From Megaustenia siamemsis (Eukaryota > Mollusca > Gastropoda > Stylommatophora > Ariophantidae), in assembly GCA_032433765.1 (NCBI GenBank), contig JAVIAB010000102.1, forward strand, positions 11,795,914 to 11,859,913: a stretch of DNA of 64,000 bases, written 5' to 3'. A model generated the notes under the pieces. The model made no database searches. It was not told the origin of the DNA and was given only the letters and a program-made list of their open reading frames with translations. Shown piece after piece: positions 11,466 to 22,897 of this stretch. A program made the translations under genes and the position numbers. Position 1 is the first letter of the stretch. Every line of letters starts with the position of its first letter.

Positions 11466-12180
11466 TTCTCATCTATATTCTCCTCCTCCTCACCGTCTTC
11501 TCATTCTCTTTCTTCTTCTTCTCTTTCTCCATCTTCTTCTCCAACTTCTACTCCTCCATCTTTTTCTTCTCCTTCTCCATCTTCTTCTCCAACTTCTCCT
11601 CCTCCCTCTTCCTCTCCAACTTTTCCTGCTCCATCCTTTTTTTCTCCTCTTCCTCCTCCAACTTTTTCTCCTCCTCTTCCTCCTCCAACTTTTTTTTCTC
11701 CTCTTCCTCCTCCAACTTTTTCTTCTCCTCTTCCTCCTCCAACTTTTTCTCCTCCTCTTCCTCCTCCAACTTTTTCTTCTCCTCTTCCTCCTCCAACTTT
11801 TTCTCCTCCTCTTCCTCCTCCAACTTTTTCTTCTCCTCTTCCTCCTCCATCCTTTTCTTCCCCTCTTCCTCCTCCAACTTTTTCTCCTCCTCTTCCTCCT
11901 CCAACTTTTTCTTCTCCTCTTCCTCCTCCATCTTTTTCTTCTCCTCTTCCTCCTCCATCTTTTTCTTCTCCTCTTCCTCCTCCAACTTTTTCTTCTCCTC
12001 TTCCTCCTCCATCTTTTTCTTCTCCTCTTCCTCCTCCATCTTTTTCTTCTCCTCTTCCTCCTCCAACTTTTTCTTCTCCATATATTTTTCTTCATCTCCT
12101 TTTCCGACCTTTTCTTCTGTACTTTCTTCTCCTCCCATCTTTTTCTTCTCCTCTTTCTCCATCTATTTCTTCTGCTCCAC
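11466..12180. repeat. polypyrimidine 24/27-bp minisatellite
   Basis: Over 700 bp of C+T on the plus strand, built from cttcctcctccaacttttt variants of 24 or 27 bp. Triplet-multiple periods leave long frames open on both strands (Pro/Ser-rich on plus, Glu/Lys- and Arg-rich on minus). Start, end and codon composition follow the array only, so no gene is called. Confidence 0.95.
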
Positions 12181-12209
12181 CTCCTCCTGCGATCACTCGA
12201 CAACTATTC

Positions 12210-12500
12210 CCACTCACTGTCCGCGTGACGTTAAGCTGGCGTAGATGCGCTGTGTTATGATTTACAAACCAGTAATTATATTTGTGTCCTTGAGCCCAAC
12301 ACGTTCATCTTCACCATGCTAATATTCAGGGCGGGCTTGCCTTCCTTCTCGATCGTTATTCGCTTGGCCAGTTTATTATTAGGGGCACCATCGAATAGGT
12401 GAAGTAGGGTCTAGATGATTAACATTCACTGATCCTGGCATTAAAGCAGATATGAGTCGCGGCTGCATTCAGCTTTGGCACTGACAATTGATACAGCACA
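12210..12500 (-). repeat. R5 interspersed repeat, copy 1
   Basis: Diverged minus-strand copy of the repeat at 57030-57365. Shared words include gcgctgtgttat, gagcccaacac and cttggccag. Confidence 0.65.
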
Positions 12501-12565
12501 GGAACGGGTATGCTTGCTTACATTGCGTTCGCCCGATAACTAAAGGAGTACACTTTTTTTGTCAT

Positions 12566-12860
12566 CCGCCCTTAAAAGGACGCTAAGTAGGCGTGCCTGC
12601 GTTGTGTTGTGGTTTGCAGTATAACTGTGATATTTGCGCCTTTCGGTCCAATACATCCGACTTCTTCACGCCATTTTTGAGTACCGGGTTGTCTTCCCAC
12701 CTCGATCTCTACTTGCTTGGCCAGACTAGTTAGTCTGTTACTGGAAGCACCACGGAGAGATGGAGCAGGGTCTGGTTCACGGATCCTGGCGCAAGCCATC
12801 AGCTGTGGGTCGCTGACAACTTCCAGCCCTGCTGCTATGAGGCCCGCCTTCCCCTCCAGA
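12566..12860 (-). repeat. R5 interspersed repeat, copy 2
   Basis: Minus-strand copy with ggacgctaagtaggcg, gcgcctttcggtcc, tgagtaccgggttgtc and cgctgacaacttccag, each the complement of words in 57030-57365. No tRNA-like promoter or coding frame seen. Confidence 0.75.
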
Positions 12861-13034
12861 AAGGGCTATAACATAAATCAGAACAGTTGACAGCTGTGCA
12901 GCATAAAGATAGATTGCTATGTGAAACAACTACCATTAAAATAATCGTGTCGGTATTTATTTCACTGATGAGCTCTGCTGGAGAAACTATAGGGCTGGAA
13001 AAATGAAGGTATCACGCAAAGTGCAGTTCCACGT

Positions 13035-13046
13035 GATATTCTCTCT

Positions 13047-13114
<68 letters not shown>

Positions 13115-13122
13115 GACACACA
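13035..13122. repeat. (CT)n-(CA)n microsatellite
   Basis: About 60 bp of CT dinucleotides followed by CA/GA dinucleotides. Confidence 0.95.
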
Positions 13123-13190
13123 TAAAAAACAACTATTTGACTCCACAAAACCTCGTTAAACTCATTATTTTATATATTGTTCTACTAGCT

Positions 13191-13420
13191 CATTTTTTGG
13201 CCATGTAAGGAGGAAGAGAACAACTACAATATATTGTAACAACTAGGAAAATTGAGGGACGAAGAGATAGAGTGAAGCAAAGAGAAAAGATACCAGATAG
13301 CTTAAGAGAATGGCTTGGCAGACGGTCAACAACAGAAAGGATAAATAACTGTCCAGGTCTAAAGTTGTGTAGAGGCATGATCACCTACACTAGCAGGCTC
13401 TTTACTTGATGATGATGTGA
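13191..13420 (+). mobile_element. LINE-B fragment
   Basis: LINE-B tail from ttttttggccatgt to gtacttgatgatgatg. The word tgttctactagct occurs just before it (13178-13190) and again at 13537-13549; the flanks look like an old ~48-bp tandem repeat that the LINE interrupted. Confidence 0.8.
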
Positions 13421-13559
13421 TCTAATGTGCAACCTCATTTTAATTATAGTTTGATCTACCTGAATAATTGATTAACCTGGTTTTCGTTATAGATGTTCCA
13501 CCAGTTCTGTTGCTTAACGTGGTTTTTGCTATGGACTGTTCTACTAGCTATTCTACTGC

Positions 13560-14165
13560 ACATCATCATCACCATGTGCCATACGGGTTGGCGTAGGCGA
13601 TCATGCCCTTCCACAATTTTCTATTTACAGTGCGTCGTATCAGTTCTGTTGTTGGCTGTTTTCCATGCCATGACACCAAACTATCCAGTATTTTCTCTCT
13701 TTGTCGTCCGCGGTCTCTCTTTCCTCTTATTTTGCCAGTTGTAACCAAGTATTCCAACTTTTCTCTTCTCATGATGTGCCCGAAAAATGTTGATTGTTTC
13801 TTTCTGGTGTTTTTAGGAGTTCCCTTTATGTGTTGGCCTCTTTGAGAATGTCATCAATTGTCTTTTTAGCTGTCCAGGGAACTTTCAACATTCTTCTGAG
13901 AAATCCCATCTCCGTGGCCTCTAATCGTCTTTTCATTTGTTTGTCTACTGTCCATCATTCGCTTCCATAGGTCAGAATTGGTTATATATAGCACCGATAA
14001 ACTCTCTTTCTCACTTCTATTGACATAGATTTGTTGCATAAGATATTTTTCATTTTCTGAAATGCTATTCTGGCCTGAGCTAATATGCTTTTTATTTCTG
14101 TAATGTATCTTCCGTCTGATGTTATTATTGTGCCCAAGTATTTGACACTTTCTACGGCACAACTA
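13560..14165 (-). mobile_element. LINE-C 3' end
   Basis: The minus strand encodes VTTGKIRGKRDRGRQREKI and LVSWHGKQPTTELIRR, the LINE-C version of the FGH/RGRP-type tail. It begins at (CAT)n, the complement of a (GAT)n terminus. Frameshifts separate it from the upstream segment, which includes SEKESLSVLYI-like text. Confidence 0.85.
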
Positions 14166-14194
14166 CTATAAAAAATAAAAACATCTATCCATTA

Positions 14195-14880
14195 ATCATC
14201 ATCATTGAGTGCCGTCTCCGCATCGATATTGGCTACCATGGATCGCCATTCCACTCTGTATTTTGCTTTGATGGTGCAGATTGTCGTTGACTTGTCCATC
14301 TTTTGATGTTACTCGTCCATGTTAGTCTTGGTCTGCCTCTGCCTCTTTTACCTTGTATTATCCCTTCCAATATTACTTTTATTAGGCTGTTGTGTCTTTT
14401 AACATAGCCTAAAAATCGCATTTGTCTTGTTTGAATTGTGCTTTGTAGTTCTCATTTCATTTTTAGTTGTTGCAAGACTTCATCGTTTGTTTTCTTTTCC
14501 ATCCATCCAATTCTACCTATTCTATAGATCCACATTTTAAAGGCTTCAATTTTCTGTTCTGTTTTCTGGTCTAATGTCCATGTTTCTGCACCATACAGGA
14601 ATATTGAGAAGATGTAACATTTTGCTATTCTTAGTTTTAGCCCTGGTGTTAGTATATTTTTCATGGCATTAAAATTACTTTTTGCCATTCCTATTCTTTT
14701 GTTTATTTCGGATGTACGTTTTCCTTCAATAGTTATAGTATGTCCCAGTTAGTTGTAGTTCTGAACTGTCTCCAGATGTATTCCTTTAACTTTGATATTT
14801 AATTGTAGGTCTTGGAGAATTTTCTTTCTTTATGATCATAGTTTTAGTCTTTTTGATAATCATATCCTTTAACCCACACC
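14195..14880 (-). mobile_element. LINE-D 3' end, longer copy
   Basis: The minus strand encodes a region from KMTIIKKTKT-like through YNYLGH-like, LKLRIAKCYIFSIFLYGAET, IRFLG and GRGRPRLTWTSNIKRWT to a (GAT)-type end. Inactivated by frameshifts. Parallel copies at 45330-46030 and 52500-52925. Confidence 0.8.
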
Positions 14881-14884
14881 TCAT

Positions 14885-15280
14885 CCACCACACACAAGAA
14901 ATGTAACGAAAAGTGACATAACGATGCCACTTCCCTTTTACTATCTACAACTGAGCATTAAAACACACTGGCAGAAGCAGGGGCGGATTCTTTGTAATTG
15001 TCGGTCTCTAACCACACGCGTTGACTAATATCGCAACCCCCACCCACCCACACAATCCTTCACAAGAGAGAGACCAGACTAATAGGGCAGGTAACTCGAT
15101 AAACTAACCAATCACAGCTGATTTGATTAGCGCGCCTTCAAATACAGAGGCTGTTCCTGACAACGGAAATAAAGCAATTGTAGCTTTATCCTTTCACACG
15201 CCATCTACAAGAGCGGTTCCCGCGTTGTCACGTAGCACTGTTGTATGGCACATATTATAGTGACCGGCCTTAAGCTATAG
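14885..15280. other. unassigned sequence
   Basis: Nothing recognised between the LINE-D copy and the foldback element. Confidence 0.5.
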
Positions 15281-15282
15281 TC

Positions 15283-15872
15283 CGTTCAGAGATTCGTACC
15301 CACAGAGTTTATTAAGTATCTCGGAAACTGCTTGATAAATTTCTGTAATTATTTTTCATGAAATCTTATTTTTTCACAGACCTTAAGTCACATTTTTTTC
15401 CCCTACTGTCATGCATTTAGGAAAGATTTTTGCTTCTTTGAGGTATATAAAAATATTATTTTCTTGGTTGTCCTAATTTTTAGGATTTTATAATACCCAC
15501 ATTTGTTGTAATCAACTCACCATTTAAAAAAGCAAATTTCACTTGCTCTCCACGCAATCTTAGCACCATCTCGCACTCACTGAATCGTAACTTGTTAGAC
15601 GCAATCCACTGAGAGGTATGTTATAAAATTAACATTATTTACAGTAAAATCTAATGTTTAGAGCGCACGGTCTGATATTTTACTAAAATTATATAACAAA
15701 AATCTATTTGTGCAAAATTCACACTACCTTTGTACTTAAATGTTATAAAAGCTGAAGGTCCGTGAAAAAATAAGATTTCATGAAGAAAAAAAAAAGAATT
15801 ACAGAAATACATCAAACAGTTTCCGAGATAATTGATCAACTCTGTGGGCACGAATTTGTGAACGGACGATAG
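15283..15872. mobile_element. foldback/TIR element of about 590 bp
   Basis: The left end (15283-15395: gtccgttca, cccacagagtt, tatctcggaaactg, atgaaatcttattttttcac) is repeated in inverted orientation at the right end (15755-15872), giving terminal inverted repeats of about 110 bp at roughly 85% identity by eye. The centre is AT-rich and non-coding. A possible TA flank is present but not clear. Confidence 0.75.
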
Positions 15873-15926
15873 TACTAGTGTGCAGGCATAATTCTTGTTC
15901 ACAGGCTCGTCAAATTTTTCATTAAA

Positions 15927-16160
15927 GTGATTAATTTAGAAAGAGCAAAGATGACACATAAAAAAGAAATTAGGAAGAACTGGGCTGTAAACACCATTCC
16001 TAATAAGAAATTAAAATACTATGGCAACGCCAAAAGACACAGCGGGTTGGAAGGAACAATAATGGAAGGCGTGGTTCCTGGGCGATGTATCAGGGACGGG
16101 CCAAGAAGTAGGTGGTTACAAGACATTAAAGAAACATTGAACATGAGAACAGACGAAGTG
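15927..16160 (+). mobile_element. LINE-H C-terminal fragment
   Basis: The open frame includes LKYYGNAKRHSGLEGTIMEG and GPRSRWLQDIKETLN, matching the general pattern of the last domain of LINE reverse transcriptases (FGH...G..GRGRPR.RW..DI). Its last ~61 bp have been amplified into the adjoining array. Confidence 0.7.
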
Positions 16161-16852
16161 GGAGATCTGGCTAGAGACAGATTTTTTTTCAGATGGACTG
16201 CGGTGAATGCAACGTTCAGTGGGAGATCTGGCTAGAGACAGAGATTTTTTCAGATGGGCTGTGGTGAATGCAACGTTCAGTGGGAGATCTGGCTAGAGAC
16301 AGAGATTTTTTTCAGATGGGCTGTGGTGAATGCAACGTTCAGTGGGAGATCTGGCTAGAGACAGAGATTTTTTTCAGATGGGCTGTGGTGAATGCAACGT
16401 TCAGTGGGAGATCTGGCTAGAGACAGAGATTCTTTCAGATGGGCTGTGGTGAATGCTACGTTCAGTGGGAGATCTGGCTAGAGACAGAGATTCTTTCAGA
16501 CGGGCTGTGGTGAATGCAACGTTCAGAGCGAGATCTGGCTAGAGACAGAGATTCTTTCAGACGGGATGTGGTGAATGCAACGTTCAGTGGGAGATCTGGC
16601 TAGAGACAGAGATTCTTTCAGACCGGCTGTGGTGAATGCAACGTTCAGTGGGAGATCTGGCTAGAGACAGAAATTATTTCAGACGGGCTGTGGTGAATGT
16701 AACGTTCAGTGGGAGATCTGGCTAGAGACAGAAATTGTTTCAGATGGGTTGTGGTGAATGCAACGTTCAGTGGGAGATCTGGCTAGAGACAGAAATTCTT
16801 TCAGACGGGCTGGGGTGAATGTAACGTTCAGTGGGAGATCTGGCTAGAGACA
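16155..16852. repeat. 61-bp array derived from a LINE coding end
   Basis: About 11 units, each containing ggagatctggctagagacag and gaatgcaacgttcag. The first unit is continuous with the LINE-H frame (GDLARDR..FRW.AVNATF). Unit length varies only in the T run. Confidence 0.95.
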
Positions 16853-16929
16853 TGGGGAATTGAAAGGAAGAAGAAAAAGGACAACTGAATATTAGAGAGA
16901 TTGGACAAACACCGGCGTTCCGGGATAAA

Positions 16930-17360
16930 GAGAAAGGTGAGTAAGCAGTTGAAACACTATTTATCTAATTATAACAGTATGCTCAATTCATGAAGAGATC
17001 TGCAAAATGGAAAATGGTCTTTGTGTTAAATTCCATACATGGTGTACTCCACTGCGTGCTAGGACATACAGCTACTGACCACAGCGTCAGCAACTGGGGA
17101 GGTCAGTACTTAGCATAAATGATTGAGTGTCTTTTGGGTGGAATCGATCCGTGGTTGTAAGATTCCTGCCAGCGAAGCCAAAAACGACCTCAGATGGTTA
17201 GAATGAATGTGAGTGTTGGTATCGCTGGATGAATATGTATCGATTACCCTGGACAGTAAGGAGGTAAAGTACATATTTAGGAGGGCGGTAGTTCGTTAGG
17301 ATTATGAGTTTGAGAACGTATCGCTCAGAGACGATACTTATTTTTCATGCAGTTTTCTTT
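16930..17360. other. unassigned sequence
   Basis: No gene or known repeat recognised. A short (TA)n tract follows at 17365-17388. Confidence 0.5.
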
Positions 17361-17747
17361 GCTCAGTATATATATATATATATATATACGTGGCTGACAC
17401 GCTCCGCCACCGGCAGGCTGGATTTTGTTTGACGTAGAGGAGTTTTACTTCCCACAGGTTGAATGCTGTCCTGGGCTGTTGGTCCATCCTGCCCGTAGTT
17501 TCTCTCTGAGTGTTCTCCCATAGTCTTTACTTCTCTCGATGGTAAATGCTAGGCAGCAGTGCTTTATTTTCCGGGGTGTCCTTCCCCGTACATTGAGCTT
17601 TGAATACGACATTGCATACCTCGTCGTTGGAGATTTGCCGCGTTTTTTAACTGGTGCCATACTTCCTCTGTTGCACCCACCCCGTCCTGGTAGAAGATGC
17701 CCTCCATCTGGTCTTATATCGAGATATGAGTTACTTCCATGAATTTG

Positions 17748-17930
17748 AAGGAGCTGCGGTAGCTCACTGGTTAGTGAACTGGACAACTAAGAACAAGTGG
17801 CAGGGTTTGACCCGGATCGACGGCTTCCAGGTTCAGCCGGCCTTAAGTCGGAACAACAGCTTTTTCTGGACAAGAAAAACGTAACAGCGTAATACTGACC
17901 ACAATACCCCCACCGCAAAAAATGTGCTAA
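17748..17930 (+). mobile_element. diverged SINE-A copy
   Basis: Contains gcggtagctcactggttagt, then gatcgacggcttccaggttc and gcgtaatactgaccaca, all SINE-A words with substitutions. Probably an old copy. Confidence 0.75.
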
Positions 17931-18190
17931 AGGTCAACAAAACAGCATGGACACTTATCTTAGGTCCTGGCAACTTCTGTCACTTCTTGTTCTTTTGTCC
18001 GTTTTTTTCTTCGTGTCGAACAAGGAGCTTGTTGCGTTTTTTGTTTTTTTCTTAATTTTATTTGTTGCCCTGTTTCTGATGAAAGGTTGTTACCGAAACG
18101 CTATAGTTTATTATGTTTCCATATTAATTTTGCTGTCAAATAAAACTTTATGTTCACGTTTTTTCATACTGCCCATACGCCAACAGCTGT

Positions 18191-18256
18191 CACACCCACC
18201 CACCCACCCACCCACCCACCCATCCATCCATCCATCCATCCATCCATCCATCCATC
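18191..18256. repeat. (CCCA)n-(CCAT)n microsatellite
   Basis: Two adjoining tetranucleotide runs. Confidence 0.95.
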
Positions 18257-18489
18257 TATTATACATCGAATCTAGCAGTTAGCGGGAGACCGTTATAAAG
18301 ACTCTATAGTTTAACTTTCATTTGTTGCCTTAAGTCAAGATGTTGGTTTGTATAGCTTTCTACGGTGAACATGCTAACCGAACATGTTCAGACGTACGAG
18401 GTCGTTGTCGCCTGCAGTATGTAGAGGTTAACATAAATACATGTTAAAATATAATCATCAGTCATAAGACCGACCGTTTATTAGTGAGT

Positions 18490-18747
18490 AAAAAAAAAAA
18501 AAGTAAAGAGCCCCCGTCATGTGACGTATAGGGAATATGGTGTTAGTGACCATAAATTTTACAGACCCTCAGCACATGATTTTTGGGGTAATGTGGTGGA
18601 TATTACGCCCGTGCCGCTTTACTTTCCCAGAAAAAATCCGGTACCCATTTCAGGCCGGGTAAACCCGGAAGCCGTCGGTTGGGATCGAACCCTACCTCTT
18701 GTCCTTTGTAGTCCAGTTCACTAACCACTGAGCTATCGTGGGTCCCT
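18490..18747 (-). mobile_element. SINE-A with TSD
   Basis: The target tattagtgagt stands on both sides (about 18479-18489 and 18749-18759). On the minus strand the head carries an A box (tagctcagtggttagtgaac) and a B box (ggttcgatccc). The body ends in an A/T-rich tail. Confidence 0.9.
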
Positions 18748-18834
18748 CTATTAGTGAGTGGAAAGAGAGATAAATTGTGTTGAGTCCTAAACTTAGATCT
18801 ACCTACTAAAGCTCTTTAGATATAGAACAGTGTG

Positions 18835-19575
18835 ACTCAATTAATGGATTAAATATCTCATAACGGTGTGTATCAACGGAATAAATATCTCAGAACGGTG
18901 TGACTCAACGGGACAAATATCACAGAACGGTGTGACTCAACGGGACAAATATCACAGAACGGTGTGACTCAACGGGACAAATATCACAGAACGGTGTGAC
19001 TCAACGGAACAAATATCACAGAACGGTGTGACTCAACGGGACAAATATCTCAGAACGGTGTGACTCAACGGGACAAATATCACAGAACGGTGTGACTCAA
19101 CGGGACAAATATCTCAGAACAGTGTGACTCAACGGGACAAATATCTCAGAACGGTGTGACTCAACGGAACAAATATCACAGAACGCTGTGACTCAACGGC
19201 TTAAATATCTCATAACAGTGTGTATCAACGGAATAAATATCACAGAACGCTGTGACTCAACGGCTTAAATATCTCATAACAGTGTGTATCAACGTAATAA
19301 ATATCTCAGAACGGTGTGACTCAACGGAATAAATATCTCAGAACCGTGTGACTCAATTAATGGATTAAATATCTCAGAACGGTGTGACTCAACGGCTTAA
19401 ATATCTCAGAACGGTGTGACTCAACGGAATAAATATCTCAGAATGGTGTGACTCAACGGCTTAAATATCTCATAACAGTGTGTATCAACTGATTAAATAT
19501 CTTAGAACGGCGTGACTCAATTAACTGATTAAATATCTCAGAACGGCAAGACTCAATTAACGGATTAAATATCGC
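18835..19575. repeat. 32-bp minisatellite
   Basis: About 23 units containing ggtgtgactcaacggg and caaatatcacagaac. Variants (cttaaatatctcataac, ttaatggattaaatatc) become commoner towards both edges, while the middle is nearly uniform. Confidence 0.95.
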
Positions 19576-19799
19576 CCACCCATTCTGCTGTGTGTGTATG
19601 TGCAAGCACTTAAAAGCGTGTGTAACCAACAAGATAAGGTAACTATCTGCTCTTTCTGTCACAGTTATCTATTAGCTGGACTACAAAAGCAGTTATTTCA
19701 AGTTGTAGTCAGAACTACGTTTCTGACATAACAGAAGCCACAATATTGTTAGTATTTTTATAACTATACGCTTGCAAACATGAACACTCACTTATGATC

Positions 19800-20340
19800 A
19801 CGAAAGAGGGAACATACGATCTGGAAATGATATGGTATAGAAAGCTCTGGAGTATATATTTTACACAGATTATATCAGAAATGAACTCAAATGTTAAGTG
19901 GGTCCTATTATATGGCTGTGAAACATGGAGAACAACAAAATTGACAATCACGAAGATACAGACTTTCATTAATCGATGCTTACGCAGAATAAAAGGATGG
20001 AAATGGCAGGACAAAATCACTAACATAGAATTATGGAAATGTACCAGTCAAATACCAGTGGATAAAGAGATACTGCGAAGACGATGGCGCTGGATAGGAC
20101 ACACACTACGGAAGCCAACTAAGAGTATTACATAAACAGGCCCTTTTTTTAAATCCCCAGGGGAAAAGACAAAGAGGAAGATCAAGGAATTCTTGGAGAA
20201 GACAGATAGAAGCAGAGATGAAGATGATGGGGAAGACATGGAATGATCTTAAAAGAATGGCAAAAAAACGGAATGACTTGGAAAATGTTTGTTGACGACC
20301 TATGCTCCACTGGGAGCCCAAAAAGGTAGAAGAAGAAGAA
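19800..20340 (+). mobile_element. LINE-A 3' end
   Basis: Encodes [33 protein letters not shown] and the RGR.RNSW tail, ending in gaagaagaagaag. The frame is broken by a stop after RKPTKSIT and by further shifts. Confidence 0.85.
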
Positions 20341-20439
20341 GATATCAGCAATGAGCAAGCGTACGACAGAACCCAACAATCCTCAAGACCAATTAAAGAG
20401 TGTCAGCAGTAAAGTTACGAAAATTGACACGGAAATATT

Positions 20440-20932
20440 CATCATCAAGTACCAAGCCTGCTGGCGTAGGTGATCATGTCTCTCCACAACTTCCGATCAC
20501 GACAGTTATTTATCATTTCTGTTGTTGACCTTCTGCCAAGCCATTCTCTTAAAGCTGTCTGGTATTTTTTCTCTTTGCTTTCCTCTATCTCTTCGTCCCT
20601 CAATTTTCCCAGTTTAAAAAAAGTAAAGTACCCCCGTCACGCCAACTGGCGTATAGGGAATATGGTGTTAGTGCCCATAAATTTTACGGACGTTCAGCAC
20701 ATGATTTTTGGGGTAATGTGGCCGATATTACGCCCGTGCCGCTTTACTTTCCCAGAAAAAAAATCCGGTACCGATTTAAGGCTGGGTGAAATCGGAAGCC
20801 GTCGGTTGGGATCGAACTCTACCTCTTGTCCTTTGTAGTCCAGTTCACTAACCACTGAGCTATCGCGGCTCCCTAATTTTCCCAGTTGTTACAATATATT
20901 CTAGTTGTCTCTTACATGGCCAAAAAATGATG

Positions 20933-20940
<8 letters not shown>
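20440..20940 (-). mobile_element. LINE-B copy interrupted by SINE-A
   Basis: The minus-strand LINE-B tail starts at the (CAT) end (20440). It is broken at 20614/20875 by a SINE and continues to about 20940, where a (TA)n tract begins. Confidence 0.85.
20615..20874 (-). mobile_element. SINE-A inserted in LINE-B
   Basis: TSD aattttcccagtt at 20602-20614 and 20875-20887. Complete copy with the A box and B box on the minus strand and tail ...gggggtactttactttttt. Confidence 0.95.

Positions 20941-21016
<76 letters not shown>
20935..21016. repeat. (TA)n microsatellite
   Basis: About 38 TA units between a LINE-B end and a SINE-V body. Confidence 0.95.
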
Positions 21017-21019
<3 letters not shown>

Positions 21020-21165
21020 ATCCGTGGTTCTTAGCTCTACCTTCACATAGTCTCTGGGAGGTGATATCCGATGTCTGGCCCTCGTGAATAACAACGATAA
21101 ACATGAGATCCCGTGTGTATGCTGCGCACGATAAATAACAAATTGGAAATTGAAAAAAAGTAGGC
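21017..21165 (+). mobile_element. SINE-V body without head
   Basis: Shares tctctgggaggtgatatccg, gatgtct and gctgcgcacgataaa with the bodies at 5900-5985 and 56750-56840. The tRNA-like head is absent, and the (TA)n tract occupies its place. Confidence 0.6.
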
Positions 21166-21385
21166 AAAATAATGGGCCCTGACCAGGCAAAATTTATTGG
21201 CAAAAAATATATCCAAAAAAAGTCACAACTCCACGAAAAAAAAATTGGGGGTGCCTCTGAGATGTTGGAGAAGAGAATATCTGCACGACGAGGGAGACAT
21301 GGACACACAGGTGCCGGTAGCATATATAGAGAGGGGACAGTGATATTCACACACAATTCATCCCCTCTGTACTTCACTAGAGATA

Positions 21386-21707
21386 AAGGTAAAGTACGAG
21401 ACTTGAACCGGCGTCTTAGCACGCGAGTTTCCACCCATATGTGCTCGGCCGCCTATCCAGAAATGTTCGGAGATTTCTGTATAGTGTCGCCTCAAGCATC
21501 GAAACTCAGATGCGAGGCAACATTCCTTACCTTCCCAGGGTAATACCATGGTACCCATTTCTGCCAACGGCTGGGTCGACCGTGGGGGTATTTTTTTTTC
21601 CCAACCACGAGTACAATTCACACTGCTCCCAGCGGGAATCGAACACGGGTTGTCCAAACATCGGTAATCCAGTCGGGTGGTTTTCCCAACTAGGCTACCG
21701 AGGCCCC
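21386..21707 (-). mobile_element. SINE-D with 14-bp TSD
   Basis: TSD cttcactagagata at 21372-21385 and 21708-21721. The minus-strand head has cggtagcctagttgggaaaa and gttcgattcccgc. Complete copy. Confidence 0.95.
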
Positions 21708-21734
21708 CTTCACTAGAGATATAAAGCTGGAGTA

Positions 21735-22372
21735 TGGAAGCAAACAACAATATTCTACAGACTTAATGGCCAGGCTTTAACATCAGATGGAAGATTCACC
21801 ATAGAAATAAAAAGCAGTTTAATAAAGAATAGAATAAAAGTTCAGGCATAAATAGCATTTCCGAAAATTAAAAACGTCTTATGCAACAAAAATGTGTAAA
21901 ACAAAAGTGAGAAAGACAGTTCATCGGTGCTACATAGAGCCAATTCTGACCTTGTGGGAGCGAATCATGAACAGCAAACAAAGAAATAAAAAGACGATTA
22001 GATATCACAGAGATGGAATTTCTCAGAAGAATGTTGAAAGTTCCCTGGACAGCTCAAAAAAAAAAATAAATAAACGAGGAAATTCTCAAAAAGGTCAAAA
22101 CAAAAAGGCAACTCCTAAGAAACATCCGAAAGAAACAATCAACATTTTTTCGGGCACATCATGAGAAGAGGAAAGTTGAAATACTTGGTTACAACCGGCA
22201 AACAACAGGAAAAAAGAGGTCGCGGACGACAAAGAGAGAAAATACTAGATATCTTGGTGTCATGGCATGGAAAACAGTCAACAACGTATTGGATACGATG
22301 CACGGTGGATAGAGAAGATTGTGGAAGGACATGATGCCCTACGCCAACTGGTATGGCACATGCTGATGATGA
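21735..22372 (+). mobile_element. LINE-C copy
   Basis: Reads through TSDGRFTIEIKSSLIKNRIK, VRKTVHRCYIEPILT, ISQKNVESSL and the VTTGK...RGRRQREKI tail in shifting frames, ending gcacatgctgatgatgat. Several stops. Confidence 0.8.
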
Positions 22373-22497
22373 TACTTTTGTGAATTTTCTGCTCTTGTTA
22401 TTTCATGAATTAATTTTAAACTGGATTAACACTTTCACAAAGTTTCCCACCTTAGATGACCCACATCTCCTTGCCAATGTTTGGTGATGAATAATCA

Positions 22498-22558
22498 ATT
22501 GTGGAAGGACATGACCGCACAACGCCAAACCGGTATGGCACATGATGATGATGAGTGG
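22498..22558 (+). mobile_element. extreme 3' end of LINE-C
   Basis: Only about 60 bp: ttgtggaaggacatgacc ... ggcacatgatgatgatga. A severely 5'-truncated insertion. Confidence 0.75.
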
Positions 22559-22897
22559 CCAGTCAAAAGTAGACCAGGAGGACAAAGGAAGAGGTGGGGC
22601 GGACAACATCATTATCATTAAATGTACAGGAATCGGCTTCGATACACCTCAGGAAACAGCTGTTATTCATGAAGATGGAGGGTAACTGCGATGACGCGGT
22701 CAGGAGACAGCTCTGACGACACCTGAGGTTTCACGATCAATTAATATATAAATATCGGTTTAAGTATTTTAAACACGGCTCTAAGTAAAGAGCCCCGACA
22801 CGCACGTTAAGTAGTGTATAGGGAATATGGTGTTAGTGACCATAATTTTTATAGACGTTCAGCACATGTGTTTTGGGTTAATGTGGTCGGCATTACG

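Noticed and set aside
11451..12260. Long frames on both strands (Pro/Ser-rich; Glu/Lys-rich coiled-coil-like)
   Set aside because: Both come from the same 24/27-bp pyrimidine repeat. Openness on both strands is expected from its period and composition.
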